From Cellvibrio mixtus subsp. mixtus J3-8 (lineage in GTDB: Bacteria > Pseudomonadota > Gammaproteobacteria > Pseudomonadales > Cellvibrionaceae): a stretch of DNA of 64,000 nucleotides. Both the position numbers and the translations under genes were made by a program. This document shows positions 60,301 to 64,000 of the stretch, in pieces; the first letter of the stretch is position 1, and each line of letters begins with the position of its first letter. The stretch covers positions 813,898-877,897 of the forward strand of contig NZ_KN266207.1 of assembly GCF_000766945.1 (NCBI RefSeq). Direction: 5' to 3'. The notes beneath the pieces are model-generated. The model had not been told where the DNA came from. It saw nothing but the letters and a program-made list of their open reading frames with translations, and did not search any database.

Positions 60301-62014
60301 GCAAAACCTGCTCGGGGTTGAACGTGTAGGGCGCGATGATAATTTCTTTGACCTCGGTGGTAATTCGATCCTGATTATCCGCATGCTCAGCGAACTTAAA
60401 GCGGAAGGCATCGCCTTGCGTGCCAGCGATATTTATCAACAACCGGTATTGAAAGTGTGCTGTGGAAATGTGGTATCTGCCAAACGCAATCTGGATAATT
60501 GGTTACAGGATATTGCACACGAAAAAGTACAGATAAAATCTGCTGGCAGATCGGTGACGGTATTACTCATTGATCGGCGCCATTCCACTTCCAGGGAAAT
60601 ATTGAAATCAATCCTTGCCGATGAATCCGCAGCGAAATTGCCGGATTTTGTACGCTATTGTGATAATCCCTCCGTATTGGCAAATACTATTCGCCAAAAA
60701 GGTTTGCAAGCCTTGCCAGAGTATTCATCTGCTACTGCGGCGGGAAAAATTATCAAAGACCTCGATGCACAATTGGATGCATTTGAACAAACGCTGGTGG
60801 GTGGTGAGATTGAAGAATCATTCCGGTTTAGCCCAATGCAAGAAGAATTATTGCAATGGAAAACGCGCGATGACTTTGAATGGCTGTCACTGCATGGCTG
60901 GTACACTGCAACAGAATTGCGCGCTTCATTTAATTTATTGATGAACGAGCAGGATTTATTGCGTTCCTTACTGGATGAAAAGAACCAACAGTGGAAACTG
61001 GTGAGTAGCTCATCATTGCAGGAAAATTTCCCATACATTGATCTGTCCGCTTTTACTGACAATGATGCGGTTGATCTTATGAAGCGTATGTTTAAAAAAA
61101 TACGTGAGAAAAAAACCAAATCTGTTTTGCCCTATATGGGCACATGGATCAAACGCTCGGATACTTTGCATCAATTAATGATGTTTGATGACCATTTTAT
61201 TTCCGATGGTACCTCATCATTATTGTTACAACAGCGCCTGGAATATTTGGTGAAAGGCAAACCTTATCAGCCAAATGCCCGTTATCGCGATTACATCAAT
61301 AGCGTCTGGGGTAAAACAGATGTGGCTGCAGCCCGAATTGCAGCAGATACATTAGCGCTCGAACAAACCTCAGCCATGGTAAAAACCACCAATAAACTGC
61401 TGGATGAGCGTAAATCCCAGCCATTGCGTAGCATCCTGTTAAAGATTCCAATGCAGGAACATTTGTCCGAAGTGGATCAGGCCTTCCATTGGTTTAAGCG
61501 TTGGGTAACAGATTTACTTGGCGCCGAATCCTTCGTAATGATTATGAATCATTACGGCAGGAGGATTGGTGCGACAAACTATTTCGACCAAATCGGATTA
61601 TTTATGGATAAAGTCCCATTTTTAATCGAATCCGAAACAAAATTGCAGTCACTTGGTAACAAAATAGAACTGTTAATTAAAAATGGCATTAGCTACATGG
61701 CACTTGAAAAGTCTGGACACAAAATCTGCCAGGATGCATTTCCAGGCCTGCGCCATGAAATATTATTCAATTACGAAGGAGAGCTGGGTGAATACGACCA
61801 AATGCAAGCAGTATTAGCCGACCAAAAAACGGAAGAAAAATTGAAGGACTTTTGTGGCGTTTTATTTGAAGCATACAGTCAGGATGGTGACCTTGTTATT
61901 CACTGTGCCTTCCGTGGTAATTCCGCGACTGAAAAGCGCTTACTCCAGGTTATTCCAGGGAAAATCCTTAATGCGCGCAGCACTAGTCGCAGCTGGCTTT
62001 CCAGATTTATATAG
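42371..62014 (+). CDS. Five-module nonribosomal peptide synthetase with half C start and terminal C domain
   Basis: The product is 6547 residues; ATG 42371 follows AAGGA. Domains with key residues: half C about 40-240 (no HHxxxDG); A1 255-720 (core A3 near F390, N-G-Y-G-P-T-E near 522); T1 S772; E1 815-1270 (H956-H957, poor motifs); C1 1285-1720 (H1418-H1419, HHIIHDG); A2 1735-2240 (T1893); T2 S2288; E2 2330-2780 (H2489-H2490, canonical motifs); C2 2795-3245 (H2966-H2967); A3 3260-3800; T3 S3856; C3 3880-4320 (H4043-H4044); A4 4335-4870 (T4525); T4 S4914; C4 4935-5400 (H5135-H5136, H-H-I-V-C-D-Q, dual E/C type); A5 5415-5950 (T5607); T5 S5999; terminal C-like 6040-6547 (D6274-H6275). A4 and A5 have almost the same substrate pocket. 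There is no thioesterase. Five residues are built, the second surely D and the first and fourth probably D. Confidence 0.96.
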   Translation: MSEQSISEQFVSENSISEKSLLPPELNQFIARFEGKSISSPLRDASVGAQADTGRWQIKIDTFPGDENIQLCVAAWHVLLHWLRYDKEPVITCLLAKDRNRVWPLVSEIQEDSQLIDLHAAICKQWPKFNNDWLSLEELDHPLFADHLLCHAICVNGTMDDSQPTAEFELIYDKRSWWINGARSIFSEAYLLHMRDFWLQLIEQFQEHPRHLLSNIYFLKDEVTFPKQVSGESRQLTGNLLDKWNQCCSEYGSAIAIIDGDKHYTYAEVDVLSDIWADNLYQQGVTLGDAVGVAFPRNSNMVIAQLAVLKAGAAFVPLDTSLPADRLESMVADAAIKYLLTEQSLRDIIAEKLIKIAAIYIEDVVPASAGIEQKRRAHRIYRDDAAYIIFTSGSTGVPKGVKVSHGNLLNFVTYFNDAGYIRAGDTVSQFAPFSFDASVAEIHSAILNGATLVILGKALIDSPAELQAYMAERNVTFAAFPPQYLQHLSPEFLPSLKTLLTAGSAPNYELIKKWLPHVRYVNGYGPTETTVLSTVWEADSLPAPDEPISMGVPIANTHVRVVNQFGHSLPAGFTGELIIGGDGVVQGYVNREHLNKEKFLDEEQTRWYRSGDLACFNKNNQLIFNGRVDNQIKLRGHRLEPGEVEAAVAGIEGIDAAAVVVHKSENTLQLVLFLQGKEIAEADLRLQLQARVPQWAMPNRIHWLEQLPLTTNGKINYQILQRLASETATATTDARVALTDDLEQQVAAIWQQTLQTKTVAREDNFLFLGGDSLTALAVVSALRKLGYAISSAQLLAQPKLKDFVALLKRSGKTLVRDYRPQVGEASITPIQGWFFSQPLANPQRFCQSLVFESVEPLDAERLQQALAHLVGYHDELRARFVLSGSGDSKRWTQHIDADSVTLPDIIVESIDANDLTTRTAALQQSLADQLQLGQAPLFRLALLNSPAGSRVVWVIHHLIVDTLSHSLLLNDLHQLYVSGEIAESVLPGKSLSYFAWAERLQHQLAGSEQELLQPWKATLSTAATAPGLPIGNKTESTSLELEECRFDTQQTARLLSQAPDCYHQSPEELVLASVYLALGQTFAVAQLGVDIEWHGRDETLGGVEGVDRTLGWFTSVHPLFLSLPDFSSQNPTRALGDFLCYLKETRAAVPARGRDFYALRYLSTHDDVRAAFQHYRAPSILFNFSGVVQRSTGTWKTLPVAAIEMGEGNQNPYLLSVESEIRDGELIVGFYLDKSCWSQQQIDSLQRNLQTWLGAIVEHCINPANHRWTPADFPLVAITDEDAAALPETLVDLFPLTDMQQTLYRHRDTYQVWMHHEFNRHFEQEKFQSAVADWIDLNDCLRTLIHTRADGSVVQGVYSSLSNEVEVLNVASGQRQQVASELISNGKNAAVEFTDRPAYKLHVLDAGEAAFSLVLSIHHIIHDGWTIELLMDSLWRIYRSKLGEAVALPESSSTSVRDIFLEQQRLANDPQWNHYWSNVQWADNYCQLPKRAGARDASGNVELLLSTLPAKTVAQLQVKARTLGLTLNSLFIAGFICLMRYLGGGHQVRVGLIQNGRPETIPDANRITGCCVNTLPLVVDFTADSSLETILSTVQQQLLALRDCAVYPLSRIHQQARNQVEGNLFDCLFNIESSHYGAASGDGKPLLKDGYEATNYGFIFGLIEQAGESEGAYRYGLRIGFDTALYAKDKVECWADCYAHLLELLAADTQLQWNQIQPIPAVYKENIAAWNQTTVPYPSDVLLGQHFADVVKRVPDKIALAFKDIRLTYAELDQQTDKLARLLASKGAAPGVVIGLVAERSLEMVLGILAVIRSGAAYVPIDPRYPEDRVSHMLEDLRCPLILLQKDAFRNSIPASFAAELIDIQSGVSHTLELPAVDTSTHQTRQLAYVMYTSGSTGKPKGVMIEQRSIVRLIKNARDVEFDETDCILITSAPGFDVTTFELWGALLNGLTLAVIDEDTLLDPVQLAHEIRDKQVTFLWVVAPLFNQLVQARPDLFAGVKRIMIGGDALSPYHINLAREHSPGLAFINGYGPTENTSFSTYHFLSEADSEIIPIGRPITNSTAYIVNPDGHLLPAGVKGELYVGGPGVARGYYQRPELTQEKFVPNPFFADEDQLYRTGDLVSWRDNGLIDFYGRIDFQIKIRGFRVELGEIETVILNTAPVRQALVMALGDGNQKRLVAYLVPDQLDLNDAAQAEQFRAQLRNALHAELPDYMVPDVIILLDAMPLSANGKIDRPRLPKPDLENFTRTLELPANDTEQQLLAIWKEVLKLEAISVTDDFYTIGGDSIIAIQVVSRAVKAGLALSTRRLFELRNIRAIASYLRQSDLGQSAVNGAQTQNGIVAIEQEAVTGEQRLLPIHWHFFLSDTTDLHHYNQAGRLSLPAPTTLENLHQLLFALVQRHDALRLKFRQTPGGWVARYSNDFLEQPEQVRELIRELDLRALTDSTHDEVLQAAIAIAQSGIDLKKGELCRWLWVREQEGDSLYWIMHHLIVDGISWRTLLNDLNSAWTQLHQNPAQHIQLAAKTSSYQSWASRLYEHAHSPSFLQERSYWLELLKQPNRLLPVDIQDTSDLSEANTRLYRFSLSAEQTHLLLHEANRCYNTAINDLLLSALTLALDTWAGIRALRIDLEGHGREPLFDDIDISETLGWFTSLYPVHLQRVNGDTGQQILAIKAMLAAIPNKGIGFGLLQYLAQDEDLLELLAEQPASELVFNYLGQMDATGETDWTFDILETGTVSAKRARRHTLGINGFVKDKQLHIALDYSVTQFEEATIARFGEAIQHSIGQVIEHCTTGGDDGGGVPPREFEHLQLSRVQQQELVASHPALVDAYPATSMQQGLILATQRDQGTGAYLTQLRMTLVGLDKGRFRKSWETLVGQHAVLRTSFVDLGLDSLTQVVSGGVDLDWQETDCPVLAGESAEEYAQRLENLFEAERRRPFNLTRAPLMRLLLVQATPTETQVAWTHHHALLDGWSMGLLVQKLIAQYAALASNGETRNSANEPDFDKYIQWLSRRDLAAAKDYWKRYLNGVEAGSRLVAPRHLPEPEVTTGQRAATRNLDAQITNKLQSIVRTAGVTLSSLVQSAWALLLSKYTGEKEVLFGYAVSGRPADLDGVENMVGLFINSLPMRLTLEASQSLVDCLKRVQQRQAEAEDFAYVALTDIQKWLGLRTDQALFESLVVLENYPLDRSLLKNSRPEDLQLRAIKGVEQNDFPLNLVIYPGASITVKLAYQSHLYSPEAADTILAHFCEILASIADSQLADIKSKSLADVGMLNSASVKQAVFTWNYTLTPLPVDKYLFDLFEEQAKAQASSRALVMGDTVWTYGDLSRRTRELAYWLQGAGVSAGDRVAIMLPKGPDLVASLLAIIKLGAAYVPVATDCPRDRLEFIAGDAGIERIVTRGEHKTELVDLPLDVLDIDQASTDDHTHTLAATKGDIHKENWLAPDRQAAYVIYTSGTTGQPKGVEISHENLINFCRSCQRDQWILAGTKATQFAPFTFDASVGETFAVLLAGAELHLLGDELIQNPDAVGQYLRDNNIGFAAFPPPYLEQIPVGYLPADLTLVTAGSAPGLEWVRTWGERCRYINAYGPTETTILSSCWHFDGEAISRNTLPIGSPITNTQLYVVDQYNQLCPPGVIGEILIGGAGVALGYLNRAQLTAEKFIADPWRPGNPVYRTGDLGYWLADGTIEFAGRRDNQVKIRGFRIELGEIEFQLRQVTGVGQAAVVVKGEGAEKQLLAWIAPENIAPENIAPGNINDTLDPIEFVTGIRTSLRSKLADYMIPQGFMVIESLPLTANGKVDTKALLAADIEPIYEGSYLAPTTPLQSKLCEIWANLLNVDVAKLGINANFFDIGGHSLLAMRMVSEIGRELQVQVAVSDVFALGTIARLAERLEQQEAAVEVIKPVDRSGLLPVSFSQQRLWFIDRLEGGSAQYNQPIVLRLNGALDKAALQAALDGIIARHEVLRSTYSAHDGQPKQQVNPARPLPISYHDLSGLPQPQQTIEVDTLVDKEANTPFDLSNDLMVRARLLVLAEQESLLLLTLHHIASDGWSLSVFTDEFVCLYESALHGKEHSMAPLALQYGDYAHWQRTHMQGYAQALHRDYWLEQLQGLPQVHSLPLDKPRPATQSYNGAAITRQLSPALTQSLRALARQQHATLFMLVNAAFTSLLRAYTGSDDQVIGTTIANREQSGVAGLIGFFVNTLVLRHRLNPAMAFSELLAHCKAVSLDAYAHQEMPFDLLVEELQPERSLGYNPVFQIMLSLENIDSRRELDMGGVKLSVVDSAPVTTSQFDLTLDIHEGEEQLVLNWTYATDLFHDATIERMAAHFEHLLGAVVVNPDLPLYQINRLADDQRAHLLYSLNNTDQPELFKTTWPECFLAQAHKTPQAIAAQCDDHQLSYADLEVTTRHIALQLNALGIGQQRLVALLDYRGLDLLVMMIAVLRAGAAYVPLDPNQPQERWLTILTEANPDLLVCGNLLHEQEASIASQWQAEKVLAMADIGQIEFNPGASLPEVALDDLAYVIYTSGSTGKPKGVMIEHRGMINNMLSKVDPLSLSEKDVIAQTASQCFDISVWQFLTAVILGAKVCIITDATVRDPQAMIEQLAELAVTIWEPVPSVIQAILPLQKPLAAMRWVMPTGEALNAQVVSRWFELYPHIPLMNAYGPAECSDDVAFQRIDGPVERVLIGTPVANAYLHVVDDFLELVPIGVTGELAISGAVVGRGYLNLPQQTEQQFRANPYARHELDQRLYLTGDLVRRVADGGLEYIGRKDFQVKIRGFRIELGEIEARLREHPAVGDCVVAAVERSPGNQQLVAYVVVVAVVNNEALHQHLQHYLPDYMLPKAIVRLTALPLTPNGKVDRKVLPAPEPEAWQTASYVAPIGTTETLLAGLWGKILNLPQVGREDNFFRLGGHSLLIIQMIDALREQGLGAAVRQVFETENLAQLAALIDNNQQQAFVAPPNLIPPGCTRLTPELLPLIDLTEHQLDSIVQACPGGAANIQDIYPLTPLQEGILFDHLLSDSGDTYLASVLLAFDSRPLLDNYVNALQNLVNRHDTLRTAILWDGLPSAVQVVLREAPVRLEILTPEIGTAAIDRLKTRMELDGRHIDLTRAPILTLVAAREEHTGRWLLLQQQHHIVCDQVSMGIEFRDILAFLQQREDSLPEPVAYREFVAQGIHKAAHFNYENYFRESLAGIDEPTAPFGLLDIHRADRHTEELELALDPQLARRLRAGVRKLDTTPAAFFHVLWSLVLAKCCNRNDVVFGTVTSGRLQGTRGVENIFGLFINMLPVRFSLADLSVADALKLAHKKLVELLDYEQAPLVKTQSCADLPASTPLFSAVLNFRHEDPTGIDPLRLFPGIEVLSAPGDISNYLFDLSITDRGDDFILTTSIASDIGTGRVMDYILRAAEELISALETAPAKLLLSLPVVGQSEEQQLLADFNQPLQPELFSHTWPVLFAEQVARHPTRILAECDGKALSYAQLYTESEKLAQALRTRGIGPGQIVGLLDERDLDLLVMIVAVLRAGAAYLPLDPTQPEQRWVEILNDGQPDLLLIGKQFGERKAWLSQHWNSGRVAGLEELASTKLPASPESLPSVALDDLAYVLFTSGSTGKPKGVMIEHLGMINNMRAKIAPLGLSSQDVIAQTASQCFDISVWQFLIAPILGAKVVIVKNETTRDPQALLDCLANAAVTIWEPVPSVIQALLPLKQPLPALRWVMPTGEALSVNLVEQWFAQYPQVPLMNAYGPAECSDDVSFQPIHAPVERVFIGNPVANARLHVVDQYLSLLPVGVIGELAISGPVVGRGYLHRPELTAEVFKENPFALNGQDARLYLTGDLVKRHGDGNLEYIGRKDFQVKVRGFRIEPGEIENRLARHPQIRDAVVMARTNAQGDKYLAAYVSPRQAGKFPTRETLMAYLEPQLPDYMVPGIYVNLEKMPLNHNGKIDRKALPAPETEIVERASFSAPQGDVEQTVARIWQNLLGVERVGRDDNFFDLGGNSILIIRMLSELKAEGIALRASDIYQQPVLKVCCGNVVSAKRNLDNWLQDIAHEKVQIKSAGRSVTVLLIDRRHSTSREILKSILADESAAKLPDFVRYCDNPSVLANTIRQKGLQALPEYSSATAAGKIIKDLDAQLDAFEQTLVGGEIEESFRFSPMQEELLQWKTRDDFEWLSLHGWYTATELRASFNLLMNEQDLLRSLLDEKNQQWKLVSSSSLQENFPYIDLSAFTDNDAVDLMKRMFKKIREKKTKSVLPYMGTWIKRSDTLHQLMMFDDHFISDGTSSLLLQQRLEYLVKGKPYQPNARYRDYINSVWGKTDVAAARIAADTLALEQTSAMVKTTNKLLDERKSQPLRSILLKIPMQEHLSEVDQAFHWFKRWVTDLLGAESFVMIMNHYGRRIGATNYFDQIGLFMDKVPFLIESETKLQSLGNKIELLIKNGISYMALEKSGHKICQDAFPGLRHEILFNYEGELGEYDQMQAVLADQKTEEKLKDFCGVLFEAYSQDGDLVIHCAFRGNSATEKRLLQVIPGKILNARSTSRSWLSRFI
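53588..53632 (+). repeat. Three tandem 15-base repeats inside NRPS A3
   Basis: ATTGCTCCTGAAAAC occurs twice without a gap (53588-53602, 53603-53617), then a third copy with changes at 53618-53632. It encodes I-A-P-E-N, I-A-P-E-N, I-A-P-G-N in frame, starting at residue 3740, in the C-terminal subdomain of the third adenylation domain between core motifs A8 and A10. The length is a multiple of three, so copy-number change would keep the frame. Confidence 0.9.
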
Positions 62015-62030
62015 CAGGCATAGGTGAGCT

Positions 62031-62978
62031 ATGAAATATTCAATTGAAGTAAATGATTTACGCAAAAACTATAACGGTTTTGAAGCAGTAAAAGGCGTTA
62101 GCTTTGCCGTTAAACAAGGCGTTTGTTTCGGGATTCTGGGGCCGAATGGCGCCGGTAAAACATCGCTATTGGGGATGATTGAGGGTGTTACACCGATTAG
62201 TTCCGGTAGCATCAAAGTATTGGGAATGGATGTAAAAACCCAAATCAAACAAATCCAGCCTCACATCGGTGTCCAGTTGCAACAAAACAACTACTTCGAG
62301 TTTCTCGATGTTGGTCAATTGTTGAATTTCTACAAAGAACTGCGCTCCGCCAATGGCCGTAAAGTTACCGGCGCATCGGTTGACGAATTGTTAGAGCAGC
62401 TGAACCTCAAGGATAAAAAGAAATTCAAAGTGGAAGAATTATCCGGCGGGCAAAAGCAACGCCTATCTATTGCTATTGCGTTGCTGGAAGATCCACAAAT
62501 TTTATTTTTGGATGAACCTACTTCTGCACTTGATCCGCACAGCCGGCATGATGTGTGGGCGTTTATCGAACACATCAAAAAAGACCCGAAGAAAACCATC
62601 ATTCTGACAACCCATTACATGGAAGAAGCTGAAACCCTGTGTGATGAGTTAATGATCATGAGTGAAGGCAAAATTATTTCCCAGGGTGCGCCTTACGAAT
62701 TAATCAGTGCATTGAGCCCGCATCACGATATCCAATTGCAATTCGGACGTGGCCAGTTCAGCCCGGATTACATGGTAGAGCTAACTGACATCATTGATTA
62801 TCGTTGGGAGAGTGAATCCAACCAATTGACAATCAAGACGGCTCAATTTAACCAAACGCTTAAAGAAATACTGGGTGTGAGTGAAAACAAAAAAATCGAT
62901 ATTGTGAACTTCAATGTGATTAAACCAAACCTTGAAGATGTATTTCTCTCCACCACTAAAAAGGATCTCGTAGAATGA
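62031..62978 (+). CDS. ABC exporter ATP-binding protein
   Basis: The product is 315 residues from ATG 62031, with AGGTGAG four bases upstream. The nucleotide-binding domain has Walker A G-P-N-G-A-G-K-T (residues 37-44), signature L-S-G-G-Q-K-Q-R, Walker B L-F-L-D-E-P-T-S-A-L-D and the switch His in T-T-H-Y-M. The C-terminal 80 residues are the small extra domain of CcmA/DrrA-type ATPases. It lies 16 bases after the NRPS and its stop overlaps the permease start (ATGA), so it is translated with the permease. It energises export, likely of the pathway product or for self-resistance. Confidence 0.95.
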   Translation: MKYSIEVNDLRKNYNGFEAVKGVSFAVKQGVCFGILGPNGAGKTSLLGMIEGVTPISSGSIKVLGMDVKTQIKQIQPHIGVQLQQNNYFEFLDVGQLLNFYKELRSANGRKVTGASVDELLEQLNLKDKKKFKVEELSGGQKQRLSIAIALLEDPQILFLDEPTSALDPHSRHDVWAFIEHIKKDPKKTIILTTHYMEEAETLCDELMIMSEGKIISQGAPYELISALSPHHDIQLQFGRGQFSPDYMVELTDIIDYRWESESNQLTIKTAQFNQTLKEILGVSENKKIDIVNFNVIKPNLEDVFLSTTKKDLVE

Positions 62979-64000
62979 AAAAGACCTGGATATTCTTCAA
63001 ATTAAGAATGTTACAACTGAAATCCGATAAAACGGCATTGTTCTTTTGTTATGTATTACCGGTGTTGCTGTTGCTGGGGATTGGTTATCCATTGCAGTTG
63101 CAAAGTGACCCGAAGATAACGCTTTATTATCAGGACGAAATACAATCTGATGTAAGTCGCGGTTTCCTTGATAAATTACGCAACACTGCCGTGGTTGAAT
63201 TAATCGAGTTTGATGCCAGCACTGGCAGCCTGGACCAGGAAATTAGCGAGAACAAAGTCAAGCGCGTTTTACAATTGTTGCCGGAAGGAAAGCAGCCCGT
63301 TTTCCACGGAACCAATATCGTTGAGTCAGTTTCTGCATCGACTGAAAACAACCCGGAAATGAATATTTTCCTGAGTAAAAACAATATTGATGAAAATCGT
63401 ATAGAGAATGTCGCGTTGGCTGGCATTGTCAATAACGCACTTACCAACGAAAAACAACCGGAAGTGGGAGAGTATGTCCTGGCGAGTGATCGCATGTCAT
63501 CTTACCTGGTGACGCTGTTACCGGGCCTTATTGGTATGACGCTGATGATCATCGGGCTTAATGGTTTTGGAGGTGTTCTTATTGAAGAAGAACATCGCGG
63601 GCTATTTAAAAATCTAAAAACCGTAGATATTTCCCCGATACCATTCCTATCAGGATTGTTCCTGTCGCGCTTATTGATTTGTTATTCCGTCGCAGTAGCC
63701 TTGTGCCTGATGGCTTCATTGGTGTTCGATATCAGTTTTTCTTTCGATATACCCTTGTTTGCCTTAATTGTGACACTCGGCAGTGTGGCATTCCTTGGCG
63801 TAGGTTTGGTGATCGCTGCAATTAGTCCTTCTACAACAGCATTTAACGGCATCGTTAACTTTGTCCAATTGCCGTTTATTATTTTAGGTGGTGTATTTGT
63901 ATCCATCACCAAGTTCCCGGAATGGCTGCAATACATCTGTATGTTTATTCCGCTGGCGCAACTCAATGCCGCCATGCAAAAAATTCTTTTTGAATCAATG
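62975..64000 (+). CDS. ABC-2 type permease, C-terminus cut by window edge
   Basis: The ATG at 62975 overlaps the ATPase stop, and the frame is open for all 342 codons to base 64000. An N-terminal membrane helix (about 22-40) is followed by a long periplasmic loop (about 45-180) and then several helices from about residue 185 on (T-L-L-P-G-L-I-G-M, G-V-L-I-E-E-E, F-V-Q-L-P-F-I-I-L-G-G-V-F), the ABC2_membrane_3 layout of DrrB/NodJ/YadH-like exporters. It pairs with the ATPase just upstream. The gene lacks its final helices only because the window ends. Confidence 0.92.
   Translation, partial: MKKTWIFFKLRMLQLKSDKTALFFCYVLPVLLLLGIGYPLQLQSDPKITLYYQDEIQSDVSRGFLDKLRNTAVVELIEFDASTGSLDQEISENKVKRVLQLLPEGKQPVFHGTNIVESVSASTENNPEMNIFLSKNNIDENRIENVALAGIVNNALTNEKQPEVGEYVLASDRMSSYLVTLLPGLIGMTLMIIGLNGFGGVLIEEEHRGLFKNLKTVDISPIPFLSGLFLSRLLICYSVAVALCLMASLVFDISFSFDIPLFALIVTLGSVAFLGVGLVIAAISPSTTAFNGIVNFVQLPFIILGGVFVSITKFPEWLQYICMFIPLAQLNAAMQKILFESM

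Noticed and set aside
60000-62014. Thioesterase at the end of the NRPS
   Set aside because: No G-x-S-x-G serine-hydrolase motif or TE-like segment follows T5; the region has C-domain features instead.
17182-64000. HMG-CoA synthase beta-branching cassette
   Set aside because: Suggested by the tandem ACPs, but no HMGS, enoyl-CoA hydratase or decarboxylase gene is present in the window.
1-64000. CRISPR arrays, tRNA, rRNA, insertion sequences or integrase genes
   Set aside because: No regularly spaced repeats, RNA gene signatures or transposase-like proteins were found.

Overview
The window looks like chromosomal DNA of a Gram-negative gammaproteobacterium. Evidence is an outer-membrane TolC-type lipoprotein, an RND exporter, a LolA-like protein and a cyclophilin with a GlyGly-CTERM tail. 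The mixture of a PhK/GH15-type protein, a KdpDE-type sensor pair and a large secondary-metabolite locus resembles Cellvibrio/Cellvibrionaceae, but the genus is a guess. There are no rRNA, tRNA, CRISPR or transposase genes.

Left flank (1-16.5 kb). A minus-strand copper-efflux operon (copZ-like, copA, cueR, a Cys/His-rich small protein, a TolC-type lipoprotein cut by the left edge) reads from a well-formed CueR-type promoter at 4903-4933. Plus-strand genes follow: an HPP-family membrane protein, an exported cyclophilin, a small membrane protein and a secreted beta-helix protein. Next is a minus-strand potassium operon (TrkH, KdpD-like kinase without the KdpD N-terminus, KdpE-like regulator), then a 1031-residue GH15/phosphorylase-kinase-like protein and an orphan HigA-type regulator.

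Right three quarters (17.2-64 kb). One plus-strand block of about 47 kb, running off the right edge, encodes a hybrid polyketide-peptide pathway. The genes in order are: an Sfp-type phosphopantetheinyl transferase; a 5350-residue trans-AT PKS; an SDR reductase; an alpha-oxoamine synthase (AOS); a discrete ACP; a tandem-AT protein; an RND/MMPL exporter; a LolA-like periplasmic protein; a 6547-residue NRPS; and an ABC exporter (ATPase plus a truncated permease). PKS layout: KS1-DH-KR-ACP / KS2-DH-ACP-ACP-ACP(dead) / KS3-DH-KR-ACP / KS4-half C. NRPS layout: half C-A1-T-E / C-A2-T-E / C-A3-T / C-A4-T / C(dual E/C)-A5-T-terminal C.

Working model (inference). The tandem AT feeds malonyl units to the AT-less PKS. 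KS4 has no ACP of its own and probably works with the discrete ACP. The AOS then joins the acyl-ACP to an amino acid with decarboxylation, giving an alpha-amino ketone that the SDR could reduce. The NRPS makes a five-residue peptide, has no thioesterase and ends in an odd condensation domain, which could release the peptide onto the amine of the PKS/AOS product. The RND and ABC systems would export the product. I cannot name a known compound. The combination of AOS offloading, two half condensation domains, a dead third ACP and no thioesterase is the most unusual part of the window.
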